From Laburnicola sp. R22_1 (taxonomy: Eukaryota; Ascomycota; Dothideomycetes; Pleosporales; Didymosphaeriaceae), in contig JACONQ010000012.1 in the NCBI GenBank assembly GCA_014281115.1, forward strand, positions 620,001 through 684,000: a stretch of DNA of 64,000 bases. Direction: 5' to 3'. The notes beneath the pieces were generated by a model. That model had not been told where the DNA came from and did no database searches. It worked only from the letters and a program-made list of their open reading frames with translations. Positions 48,701 through 59,939 of this stretch are shown piece by piece. The position numbers and the translations under genes were made by a program. The first letter of the stretch is position 1, and each line of letters opens with the position of its first letter.

Positions 48701-50611
48701 TAATTGCCTAGCTAAATTACAGCGTAACTGACTTACTAGGGACTTTAATAACCTACTAGTTAGCACTTCTAACGCTCTAGAAGTTTAATATCTACTATAT
48801 CGTAGGCGTAAAAATATAGTCGCTAATACGCTCTTAAGACGCAAACAGTAAAAAGGGTTAGGTCTCTCCTAAATAGCTAGAAGAAGATATTAAGAACTTT
48901 ATTAAGAAGTATTTAGGGCACATTAGCATTATATTCTCTACTATAGGTAAGAAGGCTAAAGTAAAAATAAAATATACAGAGCCTACTATAAACAACCTAC
49001 CTAAAATTCCCTCTAACCTATACACTAAACACTTTTATAATATTATAACTTAGCTTATAACCCTAACTATGCCTAAAGGCCTATCTAAGAAAACTAAAGG
49101 CATATTAGGCTACAAGCTTAGAAGTATAGGGTTATAAGAGATATACTATAGTATTAAACTATAGGAAACAGGCCGCTACGCAGAGTTATAGACAACCTAA
49201 TCTAATAGGCAGATATTCTGCAATAACTCTATAAGGAATTAGGCCATTAAGGATAAGAAGGCACCTAGAGGAAGATTGCAGCACATTACTACTAGCTAAA
49301 TCTATATTAGAGTGTTAAGAAATATATTAAGACTTACGCTAAATATTAGATATATTCTACTAAAAGAGTAGTAGAGGAGCTGCACCCTATATAGAAAATA
49401 GACATAATCTAGATATAGGTTATAATAGATATAGTATACATGCCTAGAAGTAAAGAAGAGAAGAAATTTATAGTTATTACTAGAGACTATACCTCTAAAT
49501 AGCCTAAAGTAAAAGCACTTACTAATACTAACTTAGCTGTAGTTGCCTAGTTCTTAGAAAAATCTATCTTTAGTAGATAGGGCATCCCTTTTCGCCTATT
49601 AGTAGATAGAGGACTAGAGAATAGAGGCTTAGTAAAGGACTTAGCTAAATAGTTTAGCATCTAATAAGTAGTATCTAGTGCTTATTACCTATAAGGGCAA
49701 GGTCTAGTAGAAAGAGGCCACTAAGAGCTTATTAGCGCACTATAGAAGATAAAGGGCAACTAGGTCTAGAACCTACCTAAAGCTCTATAGGCTAATTAGG
49801 TTATAGTAAAGCAATCTATAGGCAAAACACTAGCCTTTCTAATCTATAAAAGAGAATATATTCTTCCTATTAAACTTTGCATCTTAATATAGTAAATACT
49901 TCTATAAAAATAGGTTTATACTACTAAAGAACTCCTAGCTATTAGAGTAGAGTAGTTTAAGAAGCGTAATTATTACCTCTAAGAAGCTATTAACCAAACT
50001 ATCTAACTATGCGAATAAGGAAAGGAATAGTTTAATACCTAGTGCACTTTTAGAATAGAGTCACTATAACAAGGCAATCTAGTATTAGTGTATAATACTT
50101 TTTAGACTAGTAATATAAGTTGCAAAGTTAAGCTTACTAAAAGGTACTAAGGCCCCTTTAGGATTAGGGCTATACTACTACATAGTAAAGGATAGTATAT
50201 ACTTAAGGAGCTTAATAGAACACTCTTTTATAATAGAACGCTAGGCAATTGCATTATTTAATTCTATCTACGCATAATAACAGACCTTAATATAATACTA
50301 GAACCTAATATTATAAACACTAATAACCTCTTAGAAGAAATTACTAATCCTTTAGAGGAAATTAATCCTATAGACCTTAATAAAGTTACGTAGAGGCCTA
50401 AGCCTAAATATCCTATATTTGCGCGCAGATTATAGAGACTAGCAAGATATATATAGGACGTCTCTATAAGAATAAAGTAAGTAAGAATTCTACTACTACT
50501 AGCAAACTTTAACCCCTTAGACTTCGCCTATTAGGAAGAGTAAGCTAGCTAGAACATTAGCGCATTATAAGCTAAGGGATAGCTTATTTCTTAAGGGGGG
50601 GAAGGAAGTAG
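45732..50611 (+). pseudogene. Gypsy remnant 2 (RT, RNase H, integrase), interrupted by LTR-A
   Basis: Plus-strand translation across the LTR at 46889-47904 reads as one pol: FLVKKKNRGYxLINNA, SLINFFSKYNxVILYKLSR, FYTPLGLIxPCILPIE, then after the LTR ITNSIARFMRIIIKIFY and YIPYIDNIVVK, RNase H-side YRIYFIIETNFCTLIAxLNYS, and integrase IVYMPRSKEEKKFIVITRDY, LLVDRGLENRGL and LVERGHxELISAL. Stops are frequent. A purine tract at 50593-50608 (aagggggggaaggaag) probably marks the end next to a lost or unrecognised 3' LTR. The 5' limit is the inverted LTR-A at 45731. Confidence 0.85.
46889..47904 (+). mobile_element. LTR-A solo copy inserted in gypsy remnant 2
   Basis: Complete ends TGTGAAAAG and TTTTAACA. 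The target duplication is gaaac at 46884-46888 and gaaat at 47905-47909, one C-to-T apart. The reverse transcriptase frame of the host element continues across it. Confidence 0.93.
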
Positions 50612-53600
50612 TTAAAGAAAAAAGTTAGAGAAGAAGATAGAATAATAGTATTAGTACCAAGTTAAATTAAAGTCTAATATATATATAATTACGAGAATAG
50701 AATTGCAAGCTATAGACCCTAATAATAGAGCCTAATTAACAATTAGATAGCTAGAAAATTAAAAGCTAAGAACTACTATACTAACCTCTATAAGAATCTA
50801 AACCTTTGCGACCGCTATAGCCTAAGCTATAATTAGGATTTAGATTGCAACTCTAATAGGAGTAAGGCATAGGGCTACCTTACTCTATAGCTTAAGTTCT
50901 GCTAGGGCCTAAACCTAGATGTGCAGCTTAGGCAGAGAGGTTAGAAGGAATAAAGAATAGACCTAAAAAAGAAGGAGAGAAAATTATACTACTACAGCTA
51001 AGTAGGGATAAGAAAATATAGGCAGAATTAATAGACTATTAGAAAGCTAGACGTATAGGGGAAGGTAAGTAGAATAGAACTTTAGAAGAATTATTAGTAG
51101 TTTAAAAGGGAAATAAGTTAGAGAATAAAGAGCTAATCTATAGCACCGCATTAAGCAAGACCTAACCTAGAGAGAAATAGGGGCTAGAGAGTAGATAACT
51201 AGGAGTGGGAGTAGTTTAGCCCTAAAATAGGGAAGAGCTACCGCTATTACTACTAGAGAAGACAATAGGTTAAAAAGGACAGAAAAAGAGTGGTGTATAG
51301 AGAGAACCTTAGAATAAGAAAGGACTACTACTATTACTACTAAAAAGAATAATAGGCTAGGCGTAATAATATCTAAAGAGGAGTGTACGCAGGAAAGGCT
51401 TAGTAATATTAGAATTAGTGTCTAATAAAGAATTAGGCGCCTCTAAGGAACTTTTAACAATTAGATAAGGCCTACTAGGGCGCCTAGTAGGAAGTATTAT
51501 AGTAGTGTTACTAGAACTAAGCAGCTTACTTATTTTATTATAGATATAGATATTTACTTTTAGTCGCTTTGTCTATAGCTTACGTACTTACTAATAACTC
51601 TACTAGAAAGAATTAGCTTAAGTGTTTATAGCAGATACTAGAGGGAATAAAGCTAGGTAGGTAGATTAGTAATAGGAAACTAGTTAAGAGCGAATTAGGC
51701 TTACTATAGCAGTTAAAGGAGCACTACTAATATTAGGAAGTTGTCTAGCATAGAACGCAGCAGCCCTTAAGAAGAAGGCGCCAACTACTATTAATATACT
51801 AAAAGCAGAGACAATAACTCTAGATATAAACCCTATAGGCTTAATTATAATTACTCTCAGCTGCACTAGAATTATAGTTAATATAGCCTTAGCCTATAGT
51901 AAAGAGAAGGGTAGAAAAATAAGATATATAAAGAGTATAACTAGATACTAAGCACTATTTAAAGTAATTACACCTCTATTTATTAGTGCTTATATCTTTT
52001 ATAAGAGTAGCTTAGTATAACTAATAGAACAAAATAGTGTAGACAATAGGAGTGTTATTAGTAGGATTAGAGTTAATTTTAAAGCTACCTATACCTTAAG
52101 CAAACTATATAAGGTAGCCTAATAATAGATACTTAGTGTAAATATTGCGTAAGAGTCTTATAATTTTATAAATAGCACTAAAGTTATATAGCTAATTTAA
52201 AAGAGTAATAACTAGGATACAAGTTAGTAAGCTAAGAGATAATTAGGGCAGGTATACACATAATAGAATAGAAGTAGTTATAGAGTATTATTAATAGACG
52301 GCAGTAAGGGCTATTATAAGCCTTAGCCGCTTTTCTTACTATTACTATTATTATTATCGCTAGCACTAGAGACGTGGCTACTAAAGGAGAAGTTAATAGT
52401 AGCTATAGTTAAGAAAAAGGTTAAGACTATTAGGCAAAAGAATTAGAATAGTAGAATAAGAAGGAAAGTAAAAGGATATAAAGGGTAGATTATATACTCT
52501 AAGTAGCTATAAGGCTCTATTAAGTTATAGTAAGTAAGGCGTATGCGCAAACGTCGCTTCTAAACTAGTAATAGGTAGTAGTACCCTTTAAAAAAAGTGT
52601 AACCACGTTACCGCTAGTAAGAAACTCTAAGGGTAGATTAAGTAGTTATAGACAGTAATTAAAAAGCAAATAGCTTATAGGTATAGATAGAAAAATATAG
52701 CATTATAAAGAAAGAAGTAGAGTATAGTAGGGATAAGGAATATATTTAAGCACTAATAAGCTATCTAAAGCCTAAGTAGCCCTTAGGTAAAAAGGAACTT
52801 TTGCAGCTATTACTAGCAAGCTATAGGCCAGAACTACTACTCTTCTTCTACTCTTTTTTCTCCTTACACTTATTATAGAACTTATAAGCCTAAGCAACTC
52901 TAGCCTAAACTTAGAAATACTATAATAGCCTCTAGAAGAAGTCCTACTTTAGAAAGCACTGCAACTTCTAGAAAACTTAAGTCTAGGCTTTATTCTCTGC
53001 ATTAGTGTTATAGGGAGAAAAAGAACTATTAGGCTAATAGTTAAAGCGTGCCTAATATCTTCTTAGAGCTCTTCCTCTTCCTTAGAATATATAAATTGCA
53101 GTTATATAATAGGCAAGAGCTAAAAGTAGTGCTAGAACTATCTAAGAAGCTAATAGGCCTATTTCTAGAGTAGTCTAGCAAGTAGGTGCTCTAGACTAGT
53201 TAAAAGCATAGGTACGCGTAGTAGTAAAGCTTATATAAAAAAAGATTAGAAAAAAGCTAAATAAATAGTATCTAAGGGCAAAGCTAAAGGATATAAAATT
53301 AGAGAGTTAGGGGTTAACTAAGATAGAAATTTAAGGTTATTACTAATTATAAGGCCCTTAAATATAGACATTACTTCTAGGAAGCTAAGTGTTACTTAGG
53401 TCTAAGTATTAAGGTTTATAACGCGTTCTTAACGCATAAAAGAAGAATTAAGAGGTAAAGAATAAAGGCCTATTTAATAGTTAACTTAAGAGACATTTAG
53501 GATGTACGCCTATAAAGAGAGGAACAGCATAGTATATCTAAAATAAAAGAGTATAGGGCGCTTTTAGTATAGATATAGCAGGCTATATATATACTACTAA

Positions 53601-54920
53601 ATAGTAATTCTATATTATTATTAGCAAACTAGAAACACTAACGCTACGCTAGTAGGCACCTATTATAGAATAAAGTGTTATTGCCTATAATAGGGGAATA
53701 GCTAAAGTTAATACGTCCTTAGGTAGTAGCGGCAAATAGGCTTAGTAGGTATATAGGATAAGGGCCTTTATTATTTAATAATTTAGACTATTAGGCCTAG
53801 TAGAATACAACTCGCTTATCCTTAGTATTATATTATTGCGCTTTCTAACTATAATAGAGAAAATAGAAGAGTAAGGCGTTAATTATAAGTTTATTAGGGT
53901 TATAGTCTAACTAAAGTATAAAATTATCTTAACTATTTACCTAGGGTTGCAAACCGCAAGGCAGGTTATTATTATTATTAACACTCTACCTAAGGGCTGC
54001 AAAAACTTAGGCTATAACGTTAAAGCTAATACGTGCATCTAAGAGAGGAATCACTTCCTAGGAGTTAGCCTAAGAGACTATTAGAGTGTAAGAGACTTAC
54101 ATAAAAATAAGAAGGTAATAAATACGCTAATAGAGGGCTTTTTAGGTACTAGTAGGAGGTTAAAACCACTAGAGCCTACACTATTATCGTCTTAATAAGG
54201 AGACCTACCACCACCGCCACTACTACTAGAACTAAGGCGGCTAGATGCATAGGCGCCTAGGGTATAGTTAATCTAAAGACAGGGAGGCATAATAAGGCAG
54301 GCTAAGTAAAGGCTTAAGAATAGTTTAGGGTTTAGGAGGACAAAAAGCTAAACTATAAAAAAATTATAAAAGTGTAGAGAGTAAGTAAAATAGACAGGTT
54401 AATAATAAAAATAGGTAGGCATTTATAGGCTATTATTTAAGATTATACAAAGCTAGGTAATTAGCAAAGCTTACTATTAGAGGTAGGCCTAACGTCTACT
54501 TACTAGCAAAAGGCGCTATAGAACATTTAGAGTGTTTTCTATAAGGGTGTTTAGCATAAAGCTTAATAAAGTTAAGCTTCTATAAGTAGGAAGGTATGTA
54601 GTAGAATAAACTCCACTACACAGGTTACGTGGTAAGCCTGTGCCTAATTAGCTCTTAAGGATTTAATAGGCGGTTTCTTTCTTCTAGTATAGGGAACTTA
54701 ATCTATCTTTCTACTAAGTCCCGATTAGGACTAGGTTCTCCCACACTAGTACTTATAGTTTTAGTATATATCCTTAGTATAATACCCTTCTCTTCTAAAA
54801 CTATAATAAGCTCTCTTCTAAACGTATAGTTTAACTTTAAATAATAGTATTCTTTCTATTCTTTAAAGTCTTCCTAGAATAATTCTAAAAAAGCTATCCC
54901 TTTTAGTATAATATATAATA
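50612..54920. other. Long AT-rich stretch, unclassified retroelement debris
   Basis: Follows the purine tract of gypsy remnant 2. Frames are broken throughout; no RT, integrase or transposase motif was recognised. It may contain the 3' LTR of remnant 2 and gag-like sequence of another element. Confidence 0.4.
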
Positions 54921-54937
54921 ATTAGTAATAGTATATA

Positions 54938-55060
54938 GCTTTATATTAACTACCTAGAGGTAGCACAATAAAGGCTTTTATCTTAAACAACATAACAAAA
55001 ATAAAGCAAAGTCCCCTGCTTAGTAATTAAAAAGAGCGTAAAAAGGTAGTAATTATAAAA
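54938..55060 (+). mobile_element. SINE-like family 2, copy
   Basis: Identical 14-bp direct repeats agtaatagtatata (54924-54937 and 55061-55074). Confidence 0.9.
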
Positions 55061-55074
55061 AGTAATAGTATATA

Positions 55075-56100
55075 CTACGTATAATTATATTTCTAATAGA
55101 AAGATATTATCTACTAGGTTAATATTATCCTTCTAGTACTTAGATCTTATTCTCTTGCGTAGTATTACCTCTAATATTTTTATTCCTTTAGTATACTTAT
55201 TATATAGTCTAGTATATTTAGGCATATTAGTATTATTTTATAAGGTAGAGGTAATAAAGGTAGGGGCTTTATATAAAGTAATAGTAGGGGTAGTTATTAC
55301 ATAACTAGTTTGTTTAATAGGTTAGTTATATAGAGGGTTATGCTTTATTATAATTTTATTATTATCTAACTATATATTTATATAGTTACTAGTAGTGTAC
55401 TTAGTGCACTATCTTCTCTTAAATTTTATATAGTAGTAATATTTACTTACTAACTTAATAAAAGAGTTAATCTACTATCCTTATAGATAAGGATAGGTTT
55501 TATATATTTTATATAATTACTTTCTTTATTTTATATAGTAGCAATAGTTACTTACTAACTTTATTTTTTTATTTTTTTATTAGGATATTCTTACTAAGAG
55601 GGACGTTAGTTAGCTATATTATATACGCTTAGTTATTAATTATATAATATTAATTTAGTGTACTATACCTATATATATATTAGTAACTACTCTATACTTA
55701 TAAGCTATAAGTATATATAACATATTACTATAGGCAAAACTATTAACTATTAACTAGCTCCCTATAAGTCTGCACTATAGGTTTAAATACCTAGTAACGC
55801 TTACTTATTACATCCTCTACTTCCTCCCTCCACTATATTAGAATTGCTTTAGAAGTTAATGCGCTTTGCCCTTTTACCTACTAGGTTACTAACTTTATAA
55901 AGGTTTAATTTACTATCTTCTTGCGTATAGAAAATAAAGTATAATAAAATACATTATATAACTAATAATAACTTATATAATTTATCTTTACTCTTACTAA
56001 TTTATAGTTAAGAGTTAGTTAATTACTTATTAGTGTTAAATAGGTAATCTATAGCTAGCTATATAGATATTAATATCTAATACTCTATATTAGTAAGTAT
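55075..56100. other. AT-rich stretch, nothing recognised
   Basis: Two similar short blocks (ttttatatagtagtaatattta, near 55420, and its variant near 55535) recur; otherwise no feature. Confidence 0.4.
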
Positions 56101-56213
56101 GGTTTTTTTTGCGACTAAGGGGTTTCTAATAAAAATATTATAATAATAGCAGATATCCATCCCTTCTGCTATTATATACACAGAAAAGCGTTTTAAGGTA
56201 TTAATAAAAAAAG
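56101..56213 (-). mobile_element. SINE-like family 1, copy 8
   Basis: Family sequence clear (gcgactaaggggtttctaat to gcgttttaaggtattaat), but no convincing flanking repeat. Confidence 0.75.
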
Positions 56214-56329
56214 TTAGCGCGTTATAAGTAAGCTAAGTAAGCTTAGTAGACTTAGTGTACCTACTCTAACTAAAAAAAAATCTATATGCAAAACTATAGG
56301 TAAGGCTATATTACTATACTATAGTTTAG

Positions 56330-57110
56330 AGTAGAGAAAAGGTATAAAATAGCGCTAGCGCTATAATGCTACAACTATTATCTCTCTTCTCTACTATTAT
56401 TCCTAAAGATATTGCTAGAAGTAATAGCTATTATATTAGTAGGTTTATACTACTTATAAGATACATACTAGATAGGAGCTTATATATACTAACACTTTAT
56501 CTCTATATTAAAGTTAACCTTAAAACTTCTACTACTATTACTCTATTTCCTACTATCTTCCTAAGCTTTAATACTAATACCGCTATTAAGGCCGTCTAAA
56601 AGTACGCTCTAAAAATCTATCTACTTACTACTATTACTAGGTCTATATTAGAGTATTACTCTATCTATAAGATTATTAATAGAAAGTAGGTGTACCTTAC
56701 CTTATATAAGGTAGTCCTAGTATACTAGTTAGGCTGGCAATAAATTAGTAACTATAGAAGTAGTAATAATAGATATATAGAGTTTCTACTACAGTTTCTT
56801 ATATTGCTACTAGTTAGGAAGGCAGCAATAGAGAGCAAAATTAAGGAGAAAGAGAAGAAGATATTTATTAATAAGTTGCTAGGGAAGAAGAGCGTTATGT
56901 AAATGTGTTAGATCCTTATAGTTATAGTGTTAAATAGTAAGCGCAACGCGTAAGTACGCTAGAGTAGTAGCGCGCTTATAGCGTAATTGCTAATAATAGT
57001 AATAATAAAGCAAGAAGTTAGTTTTCTATACACGCTTTAAGTGAATTTAATAGCTGTTAGAGCACTTATAAATAGTAGGGTAAGTGCGTAGTTTATATAT
57101 AAACTATTAT
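56330..57110 (+). repeat. Repeat family D, copy 3
   Basis: A 77-codon open frame (56366-56599) and downstream blocks match copy 1 in order. It is possibly the 5' part of a decayed DNA-transposon transposase, but no catalytic motif is visible. Confidence 0.45.
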
Positions 57111-57359
57111 TATATTAGTAAAGACTTAGTAGACTGTATTTTTAGGCGCTAGACTAGAGCGGCCTTTCTATCCCAATCTACGCAGGCTTAAATAAAAAAA
57201 GGAGGGTTAAAAAGGGTAATTAACACTAAATAAATAATATGACTATTAGTAAGTATAAAGGATGTATAGAATAAGTATATAAGAAAGAAGATAATATAAT
57301 AAAATAACTTAGTATTAATTACTTATCTCTAAAAAGAGTGCAAATAGAAAGGAGAAGAT

Positions 57360-57760
57360 TCTATAGTATTAAATATCTTTATTATATAGAGATTCTAACT
57401 AAGATTAAGTCCACACTATACATAGAGAGGAGTAAAATAGAAGGCACTAAAACTAAGTATCTAATATATAGTAGTAGTAACAAAATATATATAAAATAAG
57501 AATAATTTTATTATTAACTTTTTTATAGTAGTATTATTAATAATAGTTAATAAATAGTCTATTATCTAGTATAACTAAGTTATATATTATCTCTTAACTA
57601 ATAGACTATTAGAGAGCTATAGTAAACTATAGAGTTGCAACTGCAAGAGTAGTATAGATAATAGAATACTTAACTATAGTTTAGTTATTATATTTATAAT
57701 CTAGTAGCTATAGTATAATTATAGTTTACTATATATATAGCGTATAAAGTCTACCTACTT
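57360..57760 (+). repeat. Repeat family C, copy 3
   Basis: Longest family C copy, heavily AT-shifted relative to copy 1. Same orientation as copy 1. Confidence 0.7.
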
Positions 57761-58059
57761 TTATAATATTAGCAATATCTAGTATACTAAATCTTTATCT
57801 TTAATATATAACTACTACTACTATCTTTTAAATCTAGCTCTTTATCTATTATATCTAGCAACGCGATAATATTCTAGCAGCCTAACTACACCACTTCTTC
57901 CACATAGGGCAGCATAGCTATAGTAGAGTTCTAAGAGTAATTCTATAGTATATAGGCTGTAGTATATAAGTATTATATAATTTCTATATAATACTATTAT
58001 ATAATAATATTAAAATCTTAATACTCTTAGGTGTTCTTATTTATATAGTGTACAGACAT

Positions 58060-58300
58060 TTACACTCTTTTTAATTACTAAGTAGAAGGTTCTACATTTT
58101 TTAATATTATTTAAGATAAAAGCCTTTATTATTCTACTTCTAGATAGATAATGTAATAATATATATAGATAATTAATTACTTTAAAAATATAGTATTAAA
58201 CTAACTATCTAGAAGTAGAATAACAAAGACTTTTATTTTAAATAATATAATAAAAAAGCAAACCCTTTTATTTAGTAATTAAAAAGAGCGTATAAAGGTA
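58060..58300. repeat. Two SINE-like family 2 copies at the edge of gene island 2
   Basis: A reverse copy at about 58060-58160 and a forward copy at about 58195-58300, both AT-shifted. Imperfect flanks (actttaaaaatata and actttaagatata) surround the second. Confidence 0.7.
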
Positions 58301-58339
58301 ACTTTAAGATATACTAGTATTATTGCTTATAGTTTTGTT

Positions 58340-58760
58340 AGTAATAAGTTTTAGCGCTATCTCTACTCTACACGTCCAATCAAAAGCCGCGCAATGCAAG
58401 ATATAACTACCGAAGAAATCCCGAGATAATGCGATACGCGGCTTTTCAAAGGCGCGCTACCGACACATGTCGCGCACTAGTACATAGCCCAGTCAACAAC
58501 CATCACAATCCATGTGCACGACCTACAGCGACGAAATCGAGTCAACTTAACCTGAAAAACGATCACTCCCACCTATCGCATTCCTCGAAAGACAAAAGCG
58601 GCTCTCCTATCTCGCCTGCATCCCACTGTCCAAAGCGATCTACCCTTCACGCGTCACAGCTCTAAGTTCGCAAACCCCAAAGCGTCAACAAGCCCGCTCT
58701 CTCAATCAAAACCCTTACCCACCGCACCTCGCACAAGAGAACCTACGCGCTTCCCGTCTT
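58340..58760. other. Left edge of gene island 2
   Basis: AT-rich desert gives way to balanced DNA near 58370. An open frame at 58429-58665 with an ATG is rich in Ser, His, Pro and Lys and matches no family pattern. It is not in frame with the kinase pseudogene that follows, so it is treated as leader or intergenic sequence. Confidence 0.4.
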
Positions 58761-59606
58761 ATGCCCAAGAAGCATAAGATCACGGTCTTCAGAATAATAA
58801 AGGAGCACATGCAAGACCACCAGGCTATAGACTATAGAAGTCTCAAATTCCTTGCAGCTGGTAAATCAGGAGTCATATATGCAATCAACAAGGAAAGAAT
58901 ATTAAAGGAGTTCCACGGGGAGGGAATTGACGTTAAGCGTCAAGCACTCAAACGTCTAGGACTACATATAAACATTGTAAAATGTTTAGGTGCAACACAG
59001 AACGGCCTTATTCTTAAACGTGGTAGAACCATTTAGACAGTAATTTAAGGAAGCGGAGCGAACCAGATCCCGTTGCATACAAAAGTTCGCTAGCTACATA
59101 AAGCTGCAGAGGAAACGCGACACATGCACAACAATAGCATTATTCATACTAACACTAGATATAACAATTAGATTGTAGTTCAGAAGAGCCTAAAAATTAT
59201 CGACTTCGAAGGCAGTAGCATTGACGGAGAAGATGCAGGAGCCTGCTATGAGTGGTTTAGTTATAAGGAATCTTCTCCAAGAATTAGCCGGAAGACCGAT
59301 ATCTTCGCATTTGGCTGCGCGATATACGAAGTTATAACAGGCAGACAACCATACGACGAACTTCTTCCATTTAAGGATCGAATGATCCGTGTCAAAAAGC
59401 TATATGCTGAGAATCAATTTCCAGAAGTCGAAAACATGCCGTTAGGTAAATTGATGCAGGGTTGTTGGAATGGTACTTTCGATTCTATGGATGAAGTTCT
59501 TCAAGAACTTCGAGCTAGCTTGCTAGCTACTAGGAAAGTAAACTCTGGCCACTGGGATGTGAAACCAGAGTTCTTCAATGCTTTAAGATCATTAAGGATT
59601 TGTTGA
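58761..59606 (+). pseudogene. Protein kinase-like pseudogene with four in-frame stops
   Basis: A single reading frame of 282 codons from ATG 58761 to TGA 59604-59606 aligns to a whole small fungal kinase, but TAG 59034, TAA 59046, TAG 59091 and TAG 59169 interrupt it. The N-lobe shows a glycine-loop remnant (AAGKSGVIYAI) and RILKEF; the C-lobe shows LKIIDFEGSSIDGEDAG in the DFG position, TDIFAFGCAIYEVITGRQP and LMQGCWNG. The catalytic loop reads HTN (59145-59153) where a kinase has HxD. Every stop can arise from CAG, CAA or TGG by one C-to-T or G-to-A change, and AAC from GAC likewise. The frame has no indels. This is the expected effect of mild RIP spreading from the neighbouring desert. It could not make an active kinase; a spliced or recoded product is unlikely because the stops are scattered. 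Confidence 0.85.
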
Positions 59607-59621
59607 GCGCTTAGAGATATG

Positions 59622-59939
59622 CTAGCTAGGAGATATCGACAAGGACCATGCATGACATGGTATCCATCGTATCCCATTATCGGTCTCTGTGTCCTTCCAG
59701 GCTGGTTGCTTAACCATGAAGGTCATGCTATTTGTACAGTCAGATGATTTGAGGCAGACGAAGCATATAATGTAACTTACATCTTCAAAACGCTCCTGTC
59801 CGACGGATGTGCCAGAATCTCGACAAAATCTACAGGGAGCGTTTCGGTTTGAAGGTATGTGTGTGCCAAGAGCTGGATCATACGTGGAGTTCACACATCT
59901 TGGTCCTGGCTTCGGAGAAGCTTCACATCTCTGATTCAT
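59622..59939 (-). CDS. Possible small cysteine-containing protein, doubtful
   Basis: ATG at 59939 on the minus strand opens a 105-residue frame. Its first 53 residues have regularly placed cysteines (RCEAS, GPRCVNSTYD, CRFCRD) and look protein-like. A consensus donor GTAAGT begins at 59780 after residue 53 and a possible acceptor TAG sits at 59730-59728; splicing there would give only about 58 residues, while reading through gives 105. The last third of the unspliced form looks random. It may be a real small protein whose 3' end is missing or altered, or a chance frame. It is convergent with the kinase pseudogene. Confidence 0.3.
   Translation of the reverse strand: MNQRCEASPKPGPRCVNSTYDPALGTHIPSNRNAPCRFCRDSGTSVGQERFEDVSYIICFVCLKSSDCTNSMTFMVKQPAWKDTETDNGIRWIPCHAWSLSISPS

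Larger units (their letters stand above)
33320..58340. other. AT-rich, RIP-like transposon desert 2
   Basis: Same character as desert 1. It holds a SINE-like cluster, a Fot1/pogo element, two gypsy remnants, solo LTRs and unclassified repeats. No cellular gene is supported. Confidence 0.9.

Noticed and set aside
50612..54920. A second full gypsy element
   Set aside because: No RT, RNase H or integrase motif could be read in any frame; only position suggests retroelement origin.
58429..58665. 78-residue ATG frame before the kinase pseudogene
   Set aside because: Out of frame with the kinase, low-complexity, no family match; more likely leader sequence.
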